Shown one piece after another: positions 1-8,455 of a DNA stretch of 37,203 bases. Both the position numbers and the translations under genes were made by a program. The notes under the pieces were generated by a model that saw nothing but the letters and a program-made list of their open reading frames with translations, was not told where the DNA came from and ran no database searches. This DNA is from an uncultured Clostridia bacterium (GTDB taxonomy: Bacteria; Bacillota; Clostridia; Christensenellales; CAG-917), in NCBI GenBank assembly GCA_944372795.1, contig CALWAF010000014.1, positions 1 through 37,203 on the forward strand, read 5' to 3'. Position 1 is the first letter of the stretch, and each line of letters opens with the position of its first letter.

Positions 1-1
1 T

Positions 2-346
2 GCCTTCTATAATTGCAGCGGCTTGACCTCCGTCACCATTCCTGACAGCGTGACGCGCATAGGTTGGTGTGCCTTCTCCGGTTGCAGAAGTTTGACCTCC
101 GTCATCATCCCGGACAGCGTGACGAGCATAGGTAGGTCTGCCTTCTCCGGTTGCAGCGGCTTGACCTCCGTCACCATCCCGGGCAGCGTGACGAGCATAG
201 GAGATTCTGCCTTCCAGAATTGTAGCGGCTTGACCTCTGTCACCATCCCGGACAGCGTGACGAGCATAGGAGATTCTGCCTTCCAGAATTGTAGCGGCTT
301 GACCACCGTCACCATTCCTGACAGCGTGACGAGCATAGGGGAGGAG
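2..346 (+). repeat. 69-bp tandem repeats encoding the LRR units
   Basis: Five consecutive 69-bp units begin at 2, 71, 140, 209 and 278, each encoding one 23-residue LRR. A further full unit lies at 527-595. The unit boundary GCCTTC (Ala-Phe) is visible at each start. The high nucleotide identity between units suggests recent expansion or gene conversion and would also break a short-read assembly. Confidence 0.85.
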
Positions 347-781
347 GCCTTCTCGGGTTGCAGCAACTTGACGGCGGTCCACATCACAGACATCGCTGCA
401 TGGTGCAGGATAGAGTTTGCCTCCACTTCTTCCAATCCGCTATACTATGCGCATGATCTGTACTTGAATGGCGAGTTGGTGACAGATCTCGTGATCCCGA
501 ACGGGGTGACTAGCATAGGGGATTATGCCTTCTATAATTGCAGCGGCTTGACCTCCGTAACCATTCCTGACAGCGTGACGAGCATAGGGACGTGGGCATT
601 CTCCGGTTGCAGCGGCTTGACCTCCGTCATATTTGAAGAGACGGCAGGGTGGTATCGAGCTTTAAGCAGTACAGCAACGAGCTGGACGGAGATCTCGAGC
701 AGCGATCTTGCCGATCCGGCAACGGCGGCAGAGTGGCTGACGTCGACATATCAGAACTATTATTGGAAGCGCAACGCGTAA
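2..781 (+). CDS. BspA-type leucine-rich-repeat surface protein, 3' part only
   Basis: The frame is open to the window edge, so the true start and any signal peptide lie outside. The visible 259 codons hold about seven 23-residue LRR_5/BspA repeats with a pattern like AFxNCSGLTSVTIPDSVTSIG, interrupted by a roughly 40-residue insert (TSSNPLYYAHDLYLNGEL) as is common in BspA-like proteins. Every repeat carries one Cys. The C-terminus (EWLTSTYQNYYWKRNA) resembles the end of many BspA-like proteins from gut bacteria. Family members are usually secreted or surface proteins implicated in adhesion; no catalytic function is visible. Function is inferred from the family only. The gene ends in TAA, followed by two hairpins that look like terminators. 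Confidence 0.85.
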   Translation, partial: AFYNCSGLTSVTIPDSVTRIGWCAFSGCRSLTSVIIPDSVTSIGRSAFSGCSGLTSVTIPGSVTSIGDSAFQNCSGLTSVTIPDSVTSIGDSAFQNCSGLTTVTIPDSVTSIGEEAFSGCSNLTAVHITDIAAWCRIEFASTSSNPLYYAHDLYLNGELVTDLVIPNGVTSIGDYAFYNCSGLTSVTIPDSVTSIGTWAFSGCSGLTSVIFEETAGWYRALSSTATSWTEISSSDLADPATAAEWLTSTYQNYYWKRNA

Positions 782-824
782 AAGGGTGTCAAAAGGCGGG
801 GACTCCCGCACATATTCAAGCAGT

Positions 825-858
825 GGACGGGCGAGGGCTTTCGGGCTCTCGCCCGTCC
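825..858 (+). terminator. Hairpin after the LRR gene
   Basis: GGACGGGCGAG (825-835) pairs perfectly with CTCGCCCGTCC (848-858), 44 bases after the LRR stop codon. Only a modest T-rich tail follows (GTTTGTG), so termination is likely but not certain. Confidence 0.5.
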
Positions 859-891
859 GTTTGTGTGGCGTGCTTTCGCGCCCGTGACGGG

Positions 892-933
892 CGCGGCAAT
901 TCGGGGTCCCCGCCGAAAGTATTTTCGGCGGGG
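892..933. repeat. 42-bp dispersed hairpin repeat, copy 1
   Basis: It contains CCCCGCCGAAA / TTTCGGCGGGG with the loop GTAT (908-933). The same 42 bp recur at 27883-27924 with one visible mismatch, and the 3' part recurs inverted at 28271-28304. It is a short dispersed palindromic element of unknown role. Confidence 0.7.
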
Positions 934-939
934 GAAAGG

Positions 940-964
940 AAAAGCCGCCTTGGCGGCGGCTTTT
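940..964 (+). terminator. Intrinsic terminator-like hairpin
   Basis: AAAAGCCGCC (940-949) pairs with GGCGGCTTTT (955-964) around a 5-base loop. The A/T ends make it usable from either strand: it could end the LRR transcript on the plus strand or the small gene at 1016-1186 on the minus strand. Confidence 0.6.
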
Positions 965-1015
965 GAGAGCCTGTGCCGTGGGCAGTGGGCTCACACCATG
1001 AAGGGCGCGTAGGCG

Positions 1016-1186
1016 TCAGAGGTCGTCGGCGTCTTGTTCGGGCAGGTCGAGGGGGTTGTCGGGCACTCCCGTCCACGAGCCGTTGGGATCTTTGAGAGCC
1101 TCCCATATCTCCTTGTCGCTTTGTCCGCTGTTCGCGAGGGTGGGACGACGGGTGGCGGGATGTTTTGCTTTGACGTGTTTTTTCAT
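1016..1186 (-). CDS. Small basic/acidic protein of unknown function, 56 aa
   Basis: I do not recognise this family. The start at 1186 is chosen because AGGAG lies 5 bases upstream; an upstream in-frame start at 1237 would precede that site. The N-terminus is basic (MKKHVKAKHPATRR). The rest is acidic and proline-rich, with DPNGSWTGVPDNPLD and an acidic end (EQDADDL), which looks like a real, conserved-type small protein rather than noise. There is no membrane segment, signal peptide or Cys. A small hairpin (GGGCGC / GCGCCC, 1200-1218) sits just upstream of the ribosome binding site. It lies downstream of aroQ but is separated from it by the terminator at 1284-1309, so it is probably expressed independently. 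Confidence 0.6.
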   Translation of the reverse strand: MKKHVKAKHPATRRPTLANSGQSDKEIWEALKDPNGSWTGVPDNPLDLPEQDADDL

Positions 1187-1283
1187 AGGTTCTCCTTTCG
1201 GGCGCTGATTTGGCGCCCGCATAGGGAGTGTGTGCAAAAAACGCGGGAAAAGTCGCGAGGCGGGGAGTTTTTCTGAAAACGCA

Positions 1284-1309
1284 AAAACGCGGCTTTAATG
1301 CCGCGTTTT
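1284..1309 (-). terminator. Intrinsic terminator of the aro operon
   Basis: A perfect 10-bp stem, AAAACGCGGC (1284-1293) with GCCGCGTTTT (1300-1309), surrounds a 6-base loop. On the minus strand it is followed by a run of Ts and lies 29 bases after the aroQ stop codon. Confidence 0.85.
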
Positions 1310-1337
1310 CGGAATGTAAAGCCTTGTTTTTGCGGGT

Positions 1338-1772
1338 TCAAGCGCCGTATTTTTCCGCGAGGTAGGCAAGCGCTTCGGCATATCCCGCGAAGCCTTTGCC
1401 GCAAATGACCTTCTCGGCGTAGAGGGAGACGTAGCTCTTTTTGCGGAATTCCTCGCGCGCACCGATGTCGGTGAGGTGCACCTCGACGGTGGGCAGCCCC
1501 ACGGCTTTCAGGGCGTCTAGGATCGCCACCGAGGTGTGCGTGTATGCCGCGGCGTTAAGGACGATGCCGTCGCAGTTCCCGTAGGCGCGCTGGATCTCGG
1601 TGACGATGTCTCCCTCGCTGTTGGACTGGAAGAAGGTGACTTCGACGCCGAGCTTCTCCGCGGCGCGTTCTATGCTGCCCACGAGGGCGGCGTAGTCGGC
1701 TTTGCCGTAGAGGTCGGGCTCGCGTATGCCGAGCATGTTGATGTTAGGACCGTTGATCACCGAAATTTTCAT
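1338..1772 (-). CDS. aroQ: 3-dehydroquinate dehydratase, type II
   Basis: Converts 3-dehydroquinate to 3-dehydroshikimate, the third step of the shikimate pathway. Its 144 residues are typical of the small dodecameric type II enzyme. Visible signatures are NGPNINMLGIREPDLYG near the N-terminus, with the catalytic Tyr in DLYG and Arg in REP, then FFQSNSEGDIV, NAAAYTHTS and the substrate-binding block EVHLTDIGARE, where many homologues have HLSNIHARE. The start ATG at 1772 has AGGAGC 6 bases upstream. It overlaps the end of the aroE-aroK fusion by 29 bp, is the last gene of the aro operon and is followed by a strong terminator. Confidence 0.95.
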   Translation of the reverse strand: MKISVINGPNINMLGIREPDLYGKADYAALVGSIERAAEKLGVEVTFFQSNSEGDIVTEIQRAYGNCDGIVLNAAAYTHTSVAILDALKAVGLPTVEVHLTDIGAREEFRKKSYVSLYAEKVICGKGFAGYAEALAYLAEKYGA

Positions 1773-3012
1773 AAAACAGCTCCTTTATTCGCATTGCGCA
1801 ACTTTCGGGGGTGCCGTCGTTGACCACTTCGGCATCCGCGAATGCGGTGTAGACGGGCATACGTTCTTTCTCCATGCGCGCGAGTGTTTCGCGGTCGCGG
1901 GAGAGGGGTCTGCCCTCGGTGGAGAGGGAGTCGAGGTCGCGGCGCACCAGCACCGTGAATCCGTCGGCGGCGAGGTTTCTGCGGTTGACCTCCGAAAGCG
2001 GCGCGCCGCCGCCCGTCGCGATGACCAGCCCCGTCTCGGTGGAGAGGCTCGCGATGACGGCGCGCTCACGCGCACGGAAACCCTCCTCGCCGAACGTCGC
2101 AAAGATGTCCGGGATGCTCATCCCCTCGCGGGTTTCTATCTCGGTGTCGGTGTCTACGAAGGTGCGGCCCAGCATTTCCGCGAGCGTCCGTCCCACCGTC
2201 GTTTTGCCGGAGGACGGCATACCGATGAGCACGATGTCGGTGAGCTCCGCAGCAATGGTGCGCATGACGCGCACGATCTCTTTCCCGTCCGCGCTGTCCT
2301 CTGCGGGCTCGGAGTAGTCGCCGCCGCGGAAGAGGTTGTTCGCCACTTTGGCTTGCGCGGTCAGCATCAGAAGTCCGTTGCCCGCGGGCACGCCCAGCTC
2401 CTTCGCCTGCTGTGAGAAGCGGGTGTGCAGGGGGTTGAACACGGCGTCGAACACCCCGACAAGGCGGGGGAACATCGAGAGGTCTGCGGGAGACGCCGCT
2501 ATGTTCGGGAACATCCCCACGGGGGTGGCGTTGATGACGACCTCGGTGTTCGTGAGGGAGGGTAGGGAGTCATAAGTGACTTCTCCCGAGCGGGAGACGA
2601 CGGTGACGGACGCCGCGCCTTCGCGCTTCGCCAGCGCGCACGCGGTGTGGGACGTCCCGCCGCTGCCCAGCACGACGACGTGTCTGCCCGCGAGCGTTAT
2701 GCCCGCAAAGCGCAGGGCGAAGTGCATGCCGTAGATGTCGGTGTTATAGCCCGTGAGCCTGCCGTCGCGGTTGACGACGGTGTTGACCGCTCCGCACATC
2801 ACGGCGGAGGGATGCAGCTCGTCCATGAAGGGGATGACGTCGCGTTTGTAGGGTATGGTGACGTTAATGCCTTCAAACTCGCGGGCGGCGAAGAAGGGCG
2901 CGAGGCGGTCGGGAAGAAGGGGGCGCAGCTCATAATCCGCCGTGCCGAAATCGCGGTGCAGGCGGGGGGAGAAGCTGTGTCCCAACGGATTCCCGATCAG
3001 CCCGACTCTCAT
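1744..3012 (-). CDS. aroE/aroK: Bifunctional shikimate dehydrogenase-shikimate kinase (AroE-AroK fusion)
   Basis: A fusion of two consecutive shikimate-pathway enzymes in 422 residues. Residues 1 to about 245 are shikimate dehydrogenase: NPLGHSFSP for shikimate binding, NVTIPYK with the catalytic Lys, NTDIYG with the catalytic Asp, the NADPH glycine-rich GSGGTSHTACAL and VINATPVGM. Residues about 260-420 are shikimate kinase: P-loop GMPSSGKTT, DTDTEIE for metal and shikimate, FRARE, TGGGAP and the lid Arg in EGRPLSRD. A linker of roughly 15 residues rich in Glu and Asp joins the halves. The gene starts with ATGA shared with the pheA stop codon, indicating translational coupling. All key motifs of both halves are intact. 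Confidence 0.95.
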   Translation of the reverse strand: MRVGLIGNPLGHSFSPRLHRDFGTADYELRPLLPDRLAPFFAAREFEGINVTIPYKRDVIPFMDELHPSAVMCGAVNTVVNRDGRLTGYNTDIYGMHFALRFAGITLAGRHVVVLGSGGTSHTACALAKREGAASVTVVSRSGEVTYDSLPSLTNTEVVINATPVGMFPNIAASPADLSMFPRLVGVFDAVFNPLHTRFSQQAKELGVPAGNGLLMLTAQAKVANNLFRGGDYSEPAEDSADGKEIVRVMRTIAAELTDIVLIGMPSSGKTTVGRTLAEMLGRTFVDTDTEIETREGMSIPDIFATFGEEGFRARERAVIASLSTETGLVIATGGGAPLSEVNRRNLAADGFTVLVRRDLDSLSTEGRPLSRDRETLARMEKERMPVYTAFADAEVVNDGTPESCAMRIKELFYENFGDQRS

Positions 3013-4154
3013 TGCGTCACCTCGTGATAGCTGCCGAGGAAGACGAACTGTTCCGTGCCCTGATCCAGCTCGGCGACGAGGGAGAGGGTGTCGGAGTTTT
3101 CGATCTGCCCTTCGAAGTCGAAGTAGAACATGAATTCGAAGTCCGTGCCGGGGAGGGGACGGGACTCCAGCTTGGTGAGGTTGAGCCCCAGCGTGGAGAA
3201 CTTGTTGAGCACGCGGTTGAGGGAGCCCGACTCGTGGGGGAGGGTCATCATGATGCTGATGCGGTCGGCAGGCGCGAACACCTCAAGCCTCTTGCTGATG
3301 CAGATGAAGCGGGTGTAGTTGGAGTCGTTGTCCTGCACGTTGCTCTCGAGTATGCCCAGCCCGTAGAGCTCGGCGCAGCCTCGGGAGGAGAGACATGCGA
3401 TGTCCCCTCTGTCGGAGGCAGCCACCATCTCCGCCGCGACGGCGGTGTTGGGACAGGGAGTGATCTTCACCCCGGGGAAGTTCTTCTGCAAATAGCCCGC
3501 GCATTGGGAGAGAGCCTGCTCGTGGGAGCACACCTCTTTGATGTCGGAGAGCTTCGCGCCCTTTTTGGCAAGCAGGTGATGGCTGACCTTGAGTTTGATG
3601 CTCCTCACGATGTAAAAGTTGTGCTTTTTCATCAGGTCGTACACCGCGTTGACGCTGCCGACGGCGCTGTTCTCGATGGGCAGGACGCCGTAGTCGCACA
3701 ACCCCTTTTCCACGGCTTGGAACACCCCCTCGAAGTTGCGGAAATAGGTGATGTCCGCGATCTCGAACAGCTTGTCGGCGGCGATGGAAGAGTAGCTCCC
3801 TTCCACGCCCTGACAGGCGACGGACGCCGAAACGGGGAAGTACTTTTTGCCTTCCATCAGCACTCGGCGCAGCTCGTCCGAGAGGGGGGTGACGGGCGCG
3901 ACAAGACGACGCTGATAGGCGCGCGCAGTTTCCATAATCGTCTCAAACACACGTTTAAGATATATTTTTTGCTCGTCATCTGCCGATTTGGTCACTTTGG
4001 CTATGACTTTCTTTTCGCGTGCGGGATCGAGGACGGGGATGTGCAGCTTGGCTTTTTCCTCGCCGATCATGCGCACCGCGTCCTGACGTTCGAGATAGAG
4101 CGCCGCGATCTTGTCGTCGATGTCGTCTATCTTTTTGCGGAGTTCTTCGATCAT
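3009..4154 (-). CDS. pheA: Bifunctional chorismate mutase-prephenate dehydratase (P-protein)
   Basis: Converts chorismate to prephenate and then phenylpyruvate, the committed route to phenylalanine. Residues 1 to about 90 form an AroQ-class chorismate mutase helical domain (IDDIDDKIAALYLERQDAV). Residues about 105-290 form the prephenate dehydratase domain with QGVEGSYSS, LPIENSAVGSV and the catalytic NYTRF motif. Residues about 295-380 form an ACT domain with LPHESGSLNRVL and ESRPLPGTDFEFMFYFDFEG, the usual phenylalanine feedback site. I chose the ATG at 4154 because GAGAGG lies upstream; a TTG at 4169 is an in-frame alternative. Its stop overlaps the next start by 4 bp. Allosteric inhibition by Phe is inferred from the conserved ESRP motif. 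Confidence 0.93.
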   Translation of the reverse strand: MIEELRKKIDDIDDKIAALYLERQDAVRMIGEEKAKLHIPVLDPAREKKVIAKVTKSADDEQKIYLKRVFETIMETARAYQRRLVAPVTPLSDELRRVLMEGKKYFPVSASVACQGVEGSYSSIAADKLFEIADITYFRNFEGVFQAVEKGLCDYGVLPIENSAVGSVNAVYDLMKKHNFYIVRSIKLKVSHHLLAKKGAKLSDIKEVCSHEQALSQCAGYLQKNFPGVKITPCPNTAVAAEMVAASDRGDIACLSSRGCAELYGLGILESNVQDNDSNYTRFICISKRLEVFAPADRISIMMTLPHESGSLNRVLNKFSTLGLNLTKLESRPLPGTDFEFMFYFDFEGQIENSDTLSLVAELDQGTEQFVFLGSYHEVTQ

Positions 4155-4165
4155 ATCATTACCTC

Positions 4166-5251
4166 TCAAAGTTTTCTTTCCGTATGTATAAGCACGGCGT
4201 CGAGGATGGCGAGCGCCGCCGCCGCTTCCACTGCGGCGACCGCCCTCGGGACGACCGTGGCGTCGTGTCTGCCGCGCACCTCGATGGTGGTCTCGGTGAG
4301 CGTGTCAAGGTCCACCGTCCTCTGGGGGAGGGAGATGGACGGAGTGGGGCGGAACACCGCTCGCATGGTCAGAGGCATCCCGTTGGAGATGCCGCCGTTG
4401 ATGCCTCCGGAGTTGTTGGTGAGGGTGATCACCCTGCCGTCTTTTACGGCGAAGGGGTCGTTGGCGCGGCTGCCGCGCATCCCCGCGAGGGCGAATCCCG
4501 CGCCGAATTCCACGCCTTTCACCGCGGGCACGGCGAAGAGCGCCGCGGAGAGTTTGCTCTCCAGCCCGTCGAAGAGGGCGTCGCCCAGCCCCGCAGGCAC
4601 GCCGTAAGCGATGCATTCCACCACGCCGCCTACGCTGTCGTGAGCTTCCATCGCCTTTTCCACCGCTTCCGCCGCTTTGTCTATGTTCGAAAGCATGGGG
4701 AGGGAACTGGAGTGGCACGCCGCGATCTCGTCCGAGGTCACTTCGCCGTCGAGATAGCTTCTGCCTTTCACGCCCGCGAGCTCGCCGATGTACGCCATGA
4801 CGCGTATCCCGCGCCGCAACAGCAGTTCTTCCGCCACGCCGCCCAGCGCGACGAGGGGCGCCGTCATCCTGCCCGAGAAGCGTCCGCCGCCCGAGAGCGC
4901 GGCGCCCGAGCCGTCCTTTACGAAGGCGGTATAGTCCGCGTGCGAGGGACGGGGAGTGCGGGAGTAAGAGTAGTCGGACGGGCGGATGTTGCGGTTGAAG
5001 ATGCGCGCGGTTATCGCACCGTCCACGCGCAGTTCGTCGCCTTCGAGGGAGCAGCCCTCCCACACCACTTCGTCCTCCTCCCTGCGGGGGGTGGAGAAGA
5101 GATAGGTGCCGCTCTTCCTTCTGCGCATAAGCTCATCCACGGCGGCGGGACGGAAGGTCTCGCCCTCGGGCAAGCCCGCAAGTTTTCCGCCTATCTCGGG
5201 GGTGTGCGAGCCTCCGTAGATCTCGATGTCAAGGATGTCAAACGGTCTCAT
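4166..5251 (-). CDS. aroC: Chorismate synthase
   Basis: Makes chorismate from EPSP using reduced FMN; last step of the common pathway. The ATG at 5251 gives 361 residues beginning MRPFDILDIEIYGGSHTPEI. The first signature is divergent (GGSHTPEIGGKLAG instead of the common GESHG), but the rest fits: RPSHADYTAF, the LSGGGRFSGRMTAP block, VRGRHDATVVPRAV and a long terminal helix. Further upstream in-frame codons encode sequence that overlaps aroA and looks non-coding, so the longer version is rejected. It overlaps the end of aroA by 14 bp and sits 11 bases before pheA. Confidence 0.93.
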   Translation of the reverse strand: MRPFDILDIEIYGGSHTPEIGGKLAGLPEGETFRPAAVDELMRRRKSGTYLFSTPRREEDEVVWEGCSLEGDELRVDGAITARIFNRNIRPSDYSYSRTPRPSHADYTAFVKDGSGAALSGGGRFSGRMTAPLVALGGVAEELLLRRGIRVMAYIGELAGVKGRSYLDGEVTSDEIAACHSSSLPMLSNIDKAAEAVEKAMEAHDSVGGVVECIAYGVPAGLGDALFDGLESKLSAALFAVPAVKGVEFGAGFALAGMRGSRANDPFAVKDGRVITLTNNSGGINGGISNGMPLTMRAVFRPTPSISLPQRTVDLDTLTETTIEVRGRHDATVVPRAVAAVEAAAALAILDAVLIHTERKL

Positions 5252-6485
5252 CCGCGTGTCCTCCCAAAGTGCGAAGATCCTCGAAAAACGAGGGATAGGA
5301 TTTTGCCACGGCTTCGGCATCGTCCACGGTGCCTCCCGCGACCAGCCCCGCCACCGCAGCCGACATGACCATGCGGTGGTCTTTCCTGCCGTGTGCGGCA
5401 AAGGGTCTTATCTTGCCGCCGTATATCGTGAGGGTGTCGCCGTCCGTCTCCGCAGCCACGCCCATAGCGGCGAGGTTGGACACTATGGCGGCGAGCCTGT
5501 CGCTCTCTTTGTCTTTGAGGCGTCCGACGCCCGTCATCACGCTCCTGCCTTCCGCGGCAGCCATCACCACCGAGAGCACGGGAGCAAGATCGGGGGTGTC
5601 TTCCATGTCCGCTTCGACGGGGACGAGTCGTCCCGCGCGCACGGTGAACGCGTCCTTTTCCGACTTAACGTCCGCGCCCATCTTTGCGAGTATGTCCGCG
5701 ATCGCTTTGTCCCGCTGTGCGCTGTCTGCGTTGAGCCCCGTGACGGTCACGTCGCCCGCCAGCGCGCCCGCCGCCAGCATGAATGCGGCAGAGGACCAGT
5801 CGCCTTCGGCGCGGAGCTCGCCCGGGGAGTGCAGCCTGCCCGCGGGGAGGATGTAGACGCCATCGTCTTCCTCGACGCGTTTGCCGAAGAGGGCGAGTGC
5901 ATCCAAGGTCATCTCGGTGTATCCGCGCGACACGGGAGTGCCCGTCGTGCGCAGGACACATCTTTTTCCCGTCGCCGCAAGTGCGAAGAGCATCCCGCTG
6001 ACGTACTGCGAGCTCACGGAGGCGTCCACTTCGAATTCGGAGCCCGAAAGTTTCCCGCCGGTGACTAGGGGGAGGGAGTCCGCGCCCACTTCGGCGCCGC
6101 CTTTACGCAGTGCGGCGGCAAGCTCCTTTACAGGGCGCGAGGGCAGTCTGCCGTGTCCCGTGAAGGTCGCCGTCGTGCCCAGCGCGCAGGCTACGGGCAG
6201 AAGGAAACGCAGCGTGGAACCGCTCTCGCCGCAGTCGAGCAGCGCGCTCGCGGGGGGTGCGGTGACGGGATGCACGAGATAGCCGTATTCCGTGCGCGTG
6301 ACCGTGGCGCCCAGCGCGTTCAGACACTCCGCCGTCGCCTCGATGTCGCGGGAGACGGCAGGGCAGATCACCTTGCTTTCGCCGTCCGCAAGCGCCGCCG
6401 CGATGAGCAGACGGTGCGCGTGAGACTTGGAGGGCACGGCGCTCACCGAGCCGTGTATGCGTGACGGGCTCACTTTCACTTTCAT
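5238..6485 (-). CDS. aroA: EPSP synthase (3-phosphoshikimate 1-carboxyvinyltransferase)
   Basis: Transfers the enolpyruvyl group of PEP to shikimate-3-phosphate. The 415 residues show PSKSHAHRLLIAAAL at the N-terminus, LDCGESGSTLRFL (the PEP/glyphosate loop), GRLPSRPVKEL, SSQYVSGMLFA, EGDWSSAAFMLA, the catalytic Asp in DLAPVL, LKDKESDRLA and DHRMVMSAAVA. The start codon shares ATGA with the aroB stop codon. In the PEP loop the position corresponding to E. coli Pro101 is Phe and Thr97 is Ser, so the loop is unlike the enteric enzyme; the effect on inhibitor sensitivity cannot be told from sequence alone. Confidence 0.95.
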   Translation of the reverse strand: MKVKVSPSRIHGSVSAVPSKSHAHRLLIAAALADGESKVICPAVSRDIEATAECLNALGATVTRTEYGYLVHPVTAPPASALLDCGESGSTLRFLLPVACALGTTATFTGHGRLPSRPVKELAAALRKGGAEVGADSLPLVTGGKLSGSEFEVDASVSSQYVSGMLFALAATGKRCVLRTTGTPVSRGYTEMTLDALALFGKRVEEDDGVYILPAGRLHSPGELRAEGDWSSAAFMLAAGALAGDVTVTGLNADSAQRDKAIADILAKMGADVKSEKDAFTVRAGRLVPVEADMEDTPDLAPVLSVVMAAAEGRSVMTGVGRLKDKESDRLAAIVSNLAAMGVAAETDGDTLTIYGGKIRPFAAHGRKDHRMVMSAAVAGLVAGGTVDDAEAVAKSYPSFFEDLRTLGGHADETV

Positions 6486-7513
6486 GACACGAATTCCTTC
6501 AGTTCCCCGAGGGTCATCGGCACCACGTCGCACTTTCCTATGCCGCGTATGGTCACGACGTTTATCTTCCCGCTCTCTATCTTTTTGTCGTGGACGATGT
6601 GTTCCGCCACGGCGCCGACGGGATAAGGACAATCCGGGAAGCCGTACTTCTGCAAAAGCGAAGTGACGGCAAGATAATCTTCTTTGGGGAGCATCCCCGC
6701 TTTCACGCACGCGCGGGCAATTATCTTTATGCCCATCGCGACGCACACTCCGTGCGGGAAGCCCAGAGCGCTCTCCGTCTCGACGGCGTGCCCGAAGGTG
6801 TGCCCGAGGTTGAGCAGTCTGCGCAGTCCCTTCTCGTTCTCGTCTTCTTCCACTATGCGCCGCTTGTAGTCGACGGCAAGATCCACCAACCTCTCGAGGT
6901 TGTTTTCGGTGACGCCCTCGCGCATGATGTCGAAGATCTCTCCGCCCGCGAGCACGGCGTACTTCACCGCCTCGCCCAGCCCGCACTTCCATTCCGTGCC
7001 GGGGAGGGTGGAGAGGGTGTCCAGATCGCACACCACCGCCTTCGGGGGATATATCCTGCCCGCGAGGTTCTTGCCCGCTTTGAGGTCCACCGCCGTCTTC
7101 CCGCCCACGGACGAGTCTATCGCGGCAAGCAGGGTGGTGGGCACCTGCACGTAGGAGATGCCGCGCATATACACGCTCGCGACGAATCCGGCAAGATCCC
7201 CCACGACGCCGCCGCCCAGCGCGATCACCGCGTCGTCACGGCACAGTCCGTCCGCAGCAAGCGCTTCCGTAAGCTCGCCCGCGAGCGTCCAATTCTTGCT
7301 CGCCTCTCCGTGGGGCACTATGTGACGGGGGGTGTCCGCGGGCAGTGAGGAAAGCAGGGTGTCGAGATAAAGGGGCGCCACGTTGTCGTCCGTGATGACG
7401 ACGGCACGCCTTCCTCCCTCGCATACGCCGGCAAGCGTTCTCACGTCTTTCAGGATGCCGTGTCCGCTGATGACGGGATAGCTTCCCGTGGCTGCGGCAA
7501 TGGTGGTCTTCAT
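6482..7513 (-). CDS. aroB: 3-dehydroquinate synthase
   Basis: Cyclises DAHP to 3-dehydroquinate, using NAD+ catalytically and a divalent metal. Its 343 residues contain the NAD-binding and active-site run GGGVVGDLAGFVAS, YMRGISYVQVPTTLLA and DSSVGGKT, then the metal-ligand motifs GLGEAVKYA, LNLGHTFGHA and FPHG. The ATG at 7513 has AAGGAG 5 bases upstream. It follows tyrA after a 51-base gap and overlaps aroA by 4 bp. Confidence 0.96.
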   Translation of the reverse strand: MKTTIAAATGSYPVISGHGILKDVRTLAGVCEGGRRAVVITDDNVAPLYLDTLLSSLPADTPRHIVPHGEASKNWTLAGELTEALAADGLCRDDAVIALGGGVVGDLAGFVASVYMRGISYVQVPTTLLAAIDSSVGGKTAVDLKAGKNLAGRIYPPKAVVCDLDTLSTLPGTEWKCGLGEAVKYAVLAGGEIFDIMREGVTENNLERLVDLAVDYKRRIVEEDENEKGLRRLLNLGHTFGHAVETESALGFPHGVCVAMGIKIIARACVKAGMLPKEDYLAVTSLLQKYGFPDCPYPVGAVAEHIVHDKKIESGKINVVTIRGIGKCDVVPMTLGELKEFVS

Positions 7514-7564
7514 ATCTTCTCCTTGTGGATGCGGCGGCGCGTATCGCGCAAAACCGCACGTTTA

Positions 7565-8455
7565 TCATTCTGTTTTGATGTCGTGATCGCCGTTAAGCGC
7601 ATTTTGCAGCTTTTTCTGTCTGTCCTTTTCCACGGCGAGTTTCGTGCGGTTGCCCGCGTCGAGCAGACGGAAGAGAGTCTCGTTATCGCCGCCGTCCAAG
7701 GCGTCGGCGTATTCCGTCATCCTCGCCGCCATCGAGCGTATCTCGCGGGAGAGGTTGTCGGCGTTGTCGCGCATGAGCTCCGTCCACATGCCCGCGTTCA
7801 TCCTTGCCACTCTGGTCATGTCGCGGAAGGAGCCCGCCGAGTAGCCGTAGTGACGGTCGGCGGAGGCGGAACGCACATAGGCGGATGACACGACGTGCGC
7901 CAGCTGCGAGGTGTAGGCGATCATTTCGTCGTGGTCGTCGGCGTCGGTGATAAGAACGCCTTCCGCGCCCACGGCGACGTACATCTTTTTGAGCGCGGCG
8001 AGGGCTTCGAGGGATGCCGACACCGGGACGAGCAGCACGGAGGAGTTTTCGTACAGCCCCGCAGTGGAGTGCGCGACGCCGCTGAACTCCCTGCCCGCCA
8101 TGGGGTGTCCGCCCACGAATTCGAGGGCGGGGAAGCGCTTCGCGAAGCGTTTCATAAGTGCGACGACGGGACGCTTTACGCCCGCTACGTCGGTGACTAT
8201 CGCGCCGTCGTGCAGCAGAGGGAGGAAACGCTCCATGATGTCCTCCATCGCGGAGGGGAGCACGGCGAGCACCAGGATGTCCAGCTCTTTCGCGCTCTTT
8301 TCGGTGAGTTCCTCATGATAGGCTTTCAGCAGTCCGCCTTTGAGCATGGCTTCGTCGTCGCGGTCGCAGGCGAACACGGTGCAGTCCGTCTTCGCGACGA
8401 GGGCGCGTCCCAAAGAGCCGCCCATGAGCCCCAGACCTACGATGCCGACGTTCAT
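7565..8455 (-). CDS. tyrA: Prephenate dehydrogenase
   Basis: Oxidatively decarboxylates prephenate to 4-hydroxyphenylpyruvate for tyrosine synthesis. The 296 residues begin with the dinucleotide-binding motif GLGLMGGSLGRAL and an acidic residue after the second strand (ACDRDD), suggesting NAD+. The prephenate dehydrogenase signature GGHPMAGREFSGV, containing the catalytic His, is present, followed by the helical dimerisation domain (MTRVARMNAGMWTELM). There is no C-terminal ACT domain and no chorismate mutase fusion; mutase activity comes from PheA. The start is coupled to the aroF stop by an ATGA overlap. Confidence 0.93.
   Translation of the reverse strand: MNVGIVGLGLMGGSLGRALVAKTDCTVFACDRDDEAMLKGGLLKAYHEELTEKSAKELDILVLAVLPSAMEDIMERFLPLLHDGAIVTDVAGVKRPVVALMKRFAKRFPALEFVGGHPMAGREFSGVAHSTAGLYENSSVLLVPVSASLEALAALKKMYVAVGAEGVLITDADDHDEMIAYTSQLAHVVSSAYVRSASADRHYGYSAGSFRDMTRVARMNAGMWTELMRDNADNLSREIRSMAARMTEYADALDGGDNETLFRLLDAGNRTKLAVEKDRQKKLQNALNGDHDIKTE

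Noticed and set aside
2..346. CRISPR-like regular repeats at the left edge
   Set aside because: The 69-bp periodicity has no unique spacers and encodes perfect leucine-rich repeats in frame.
3012..4607. Long plus-strand open frame opposite pheA and aroC
   Set aside because: It is antisense to genes with intact catalytic motifs, is low in recognisable domains and arises from the high GC content and codon bias of the real genes.
5252..5401. 50-residue N-terminal extension of chorismate synthase
   Set aside because: It overlaps the aroA coding sequence, is Trp/Arg-rich and unlike any chorismate synthase start; the internal ATG at 5251 gives a standard-length enzyme.
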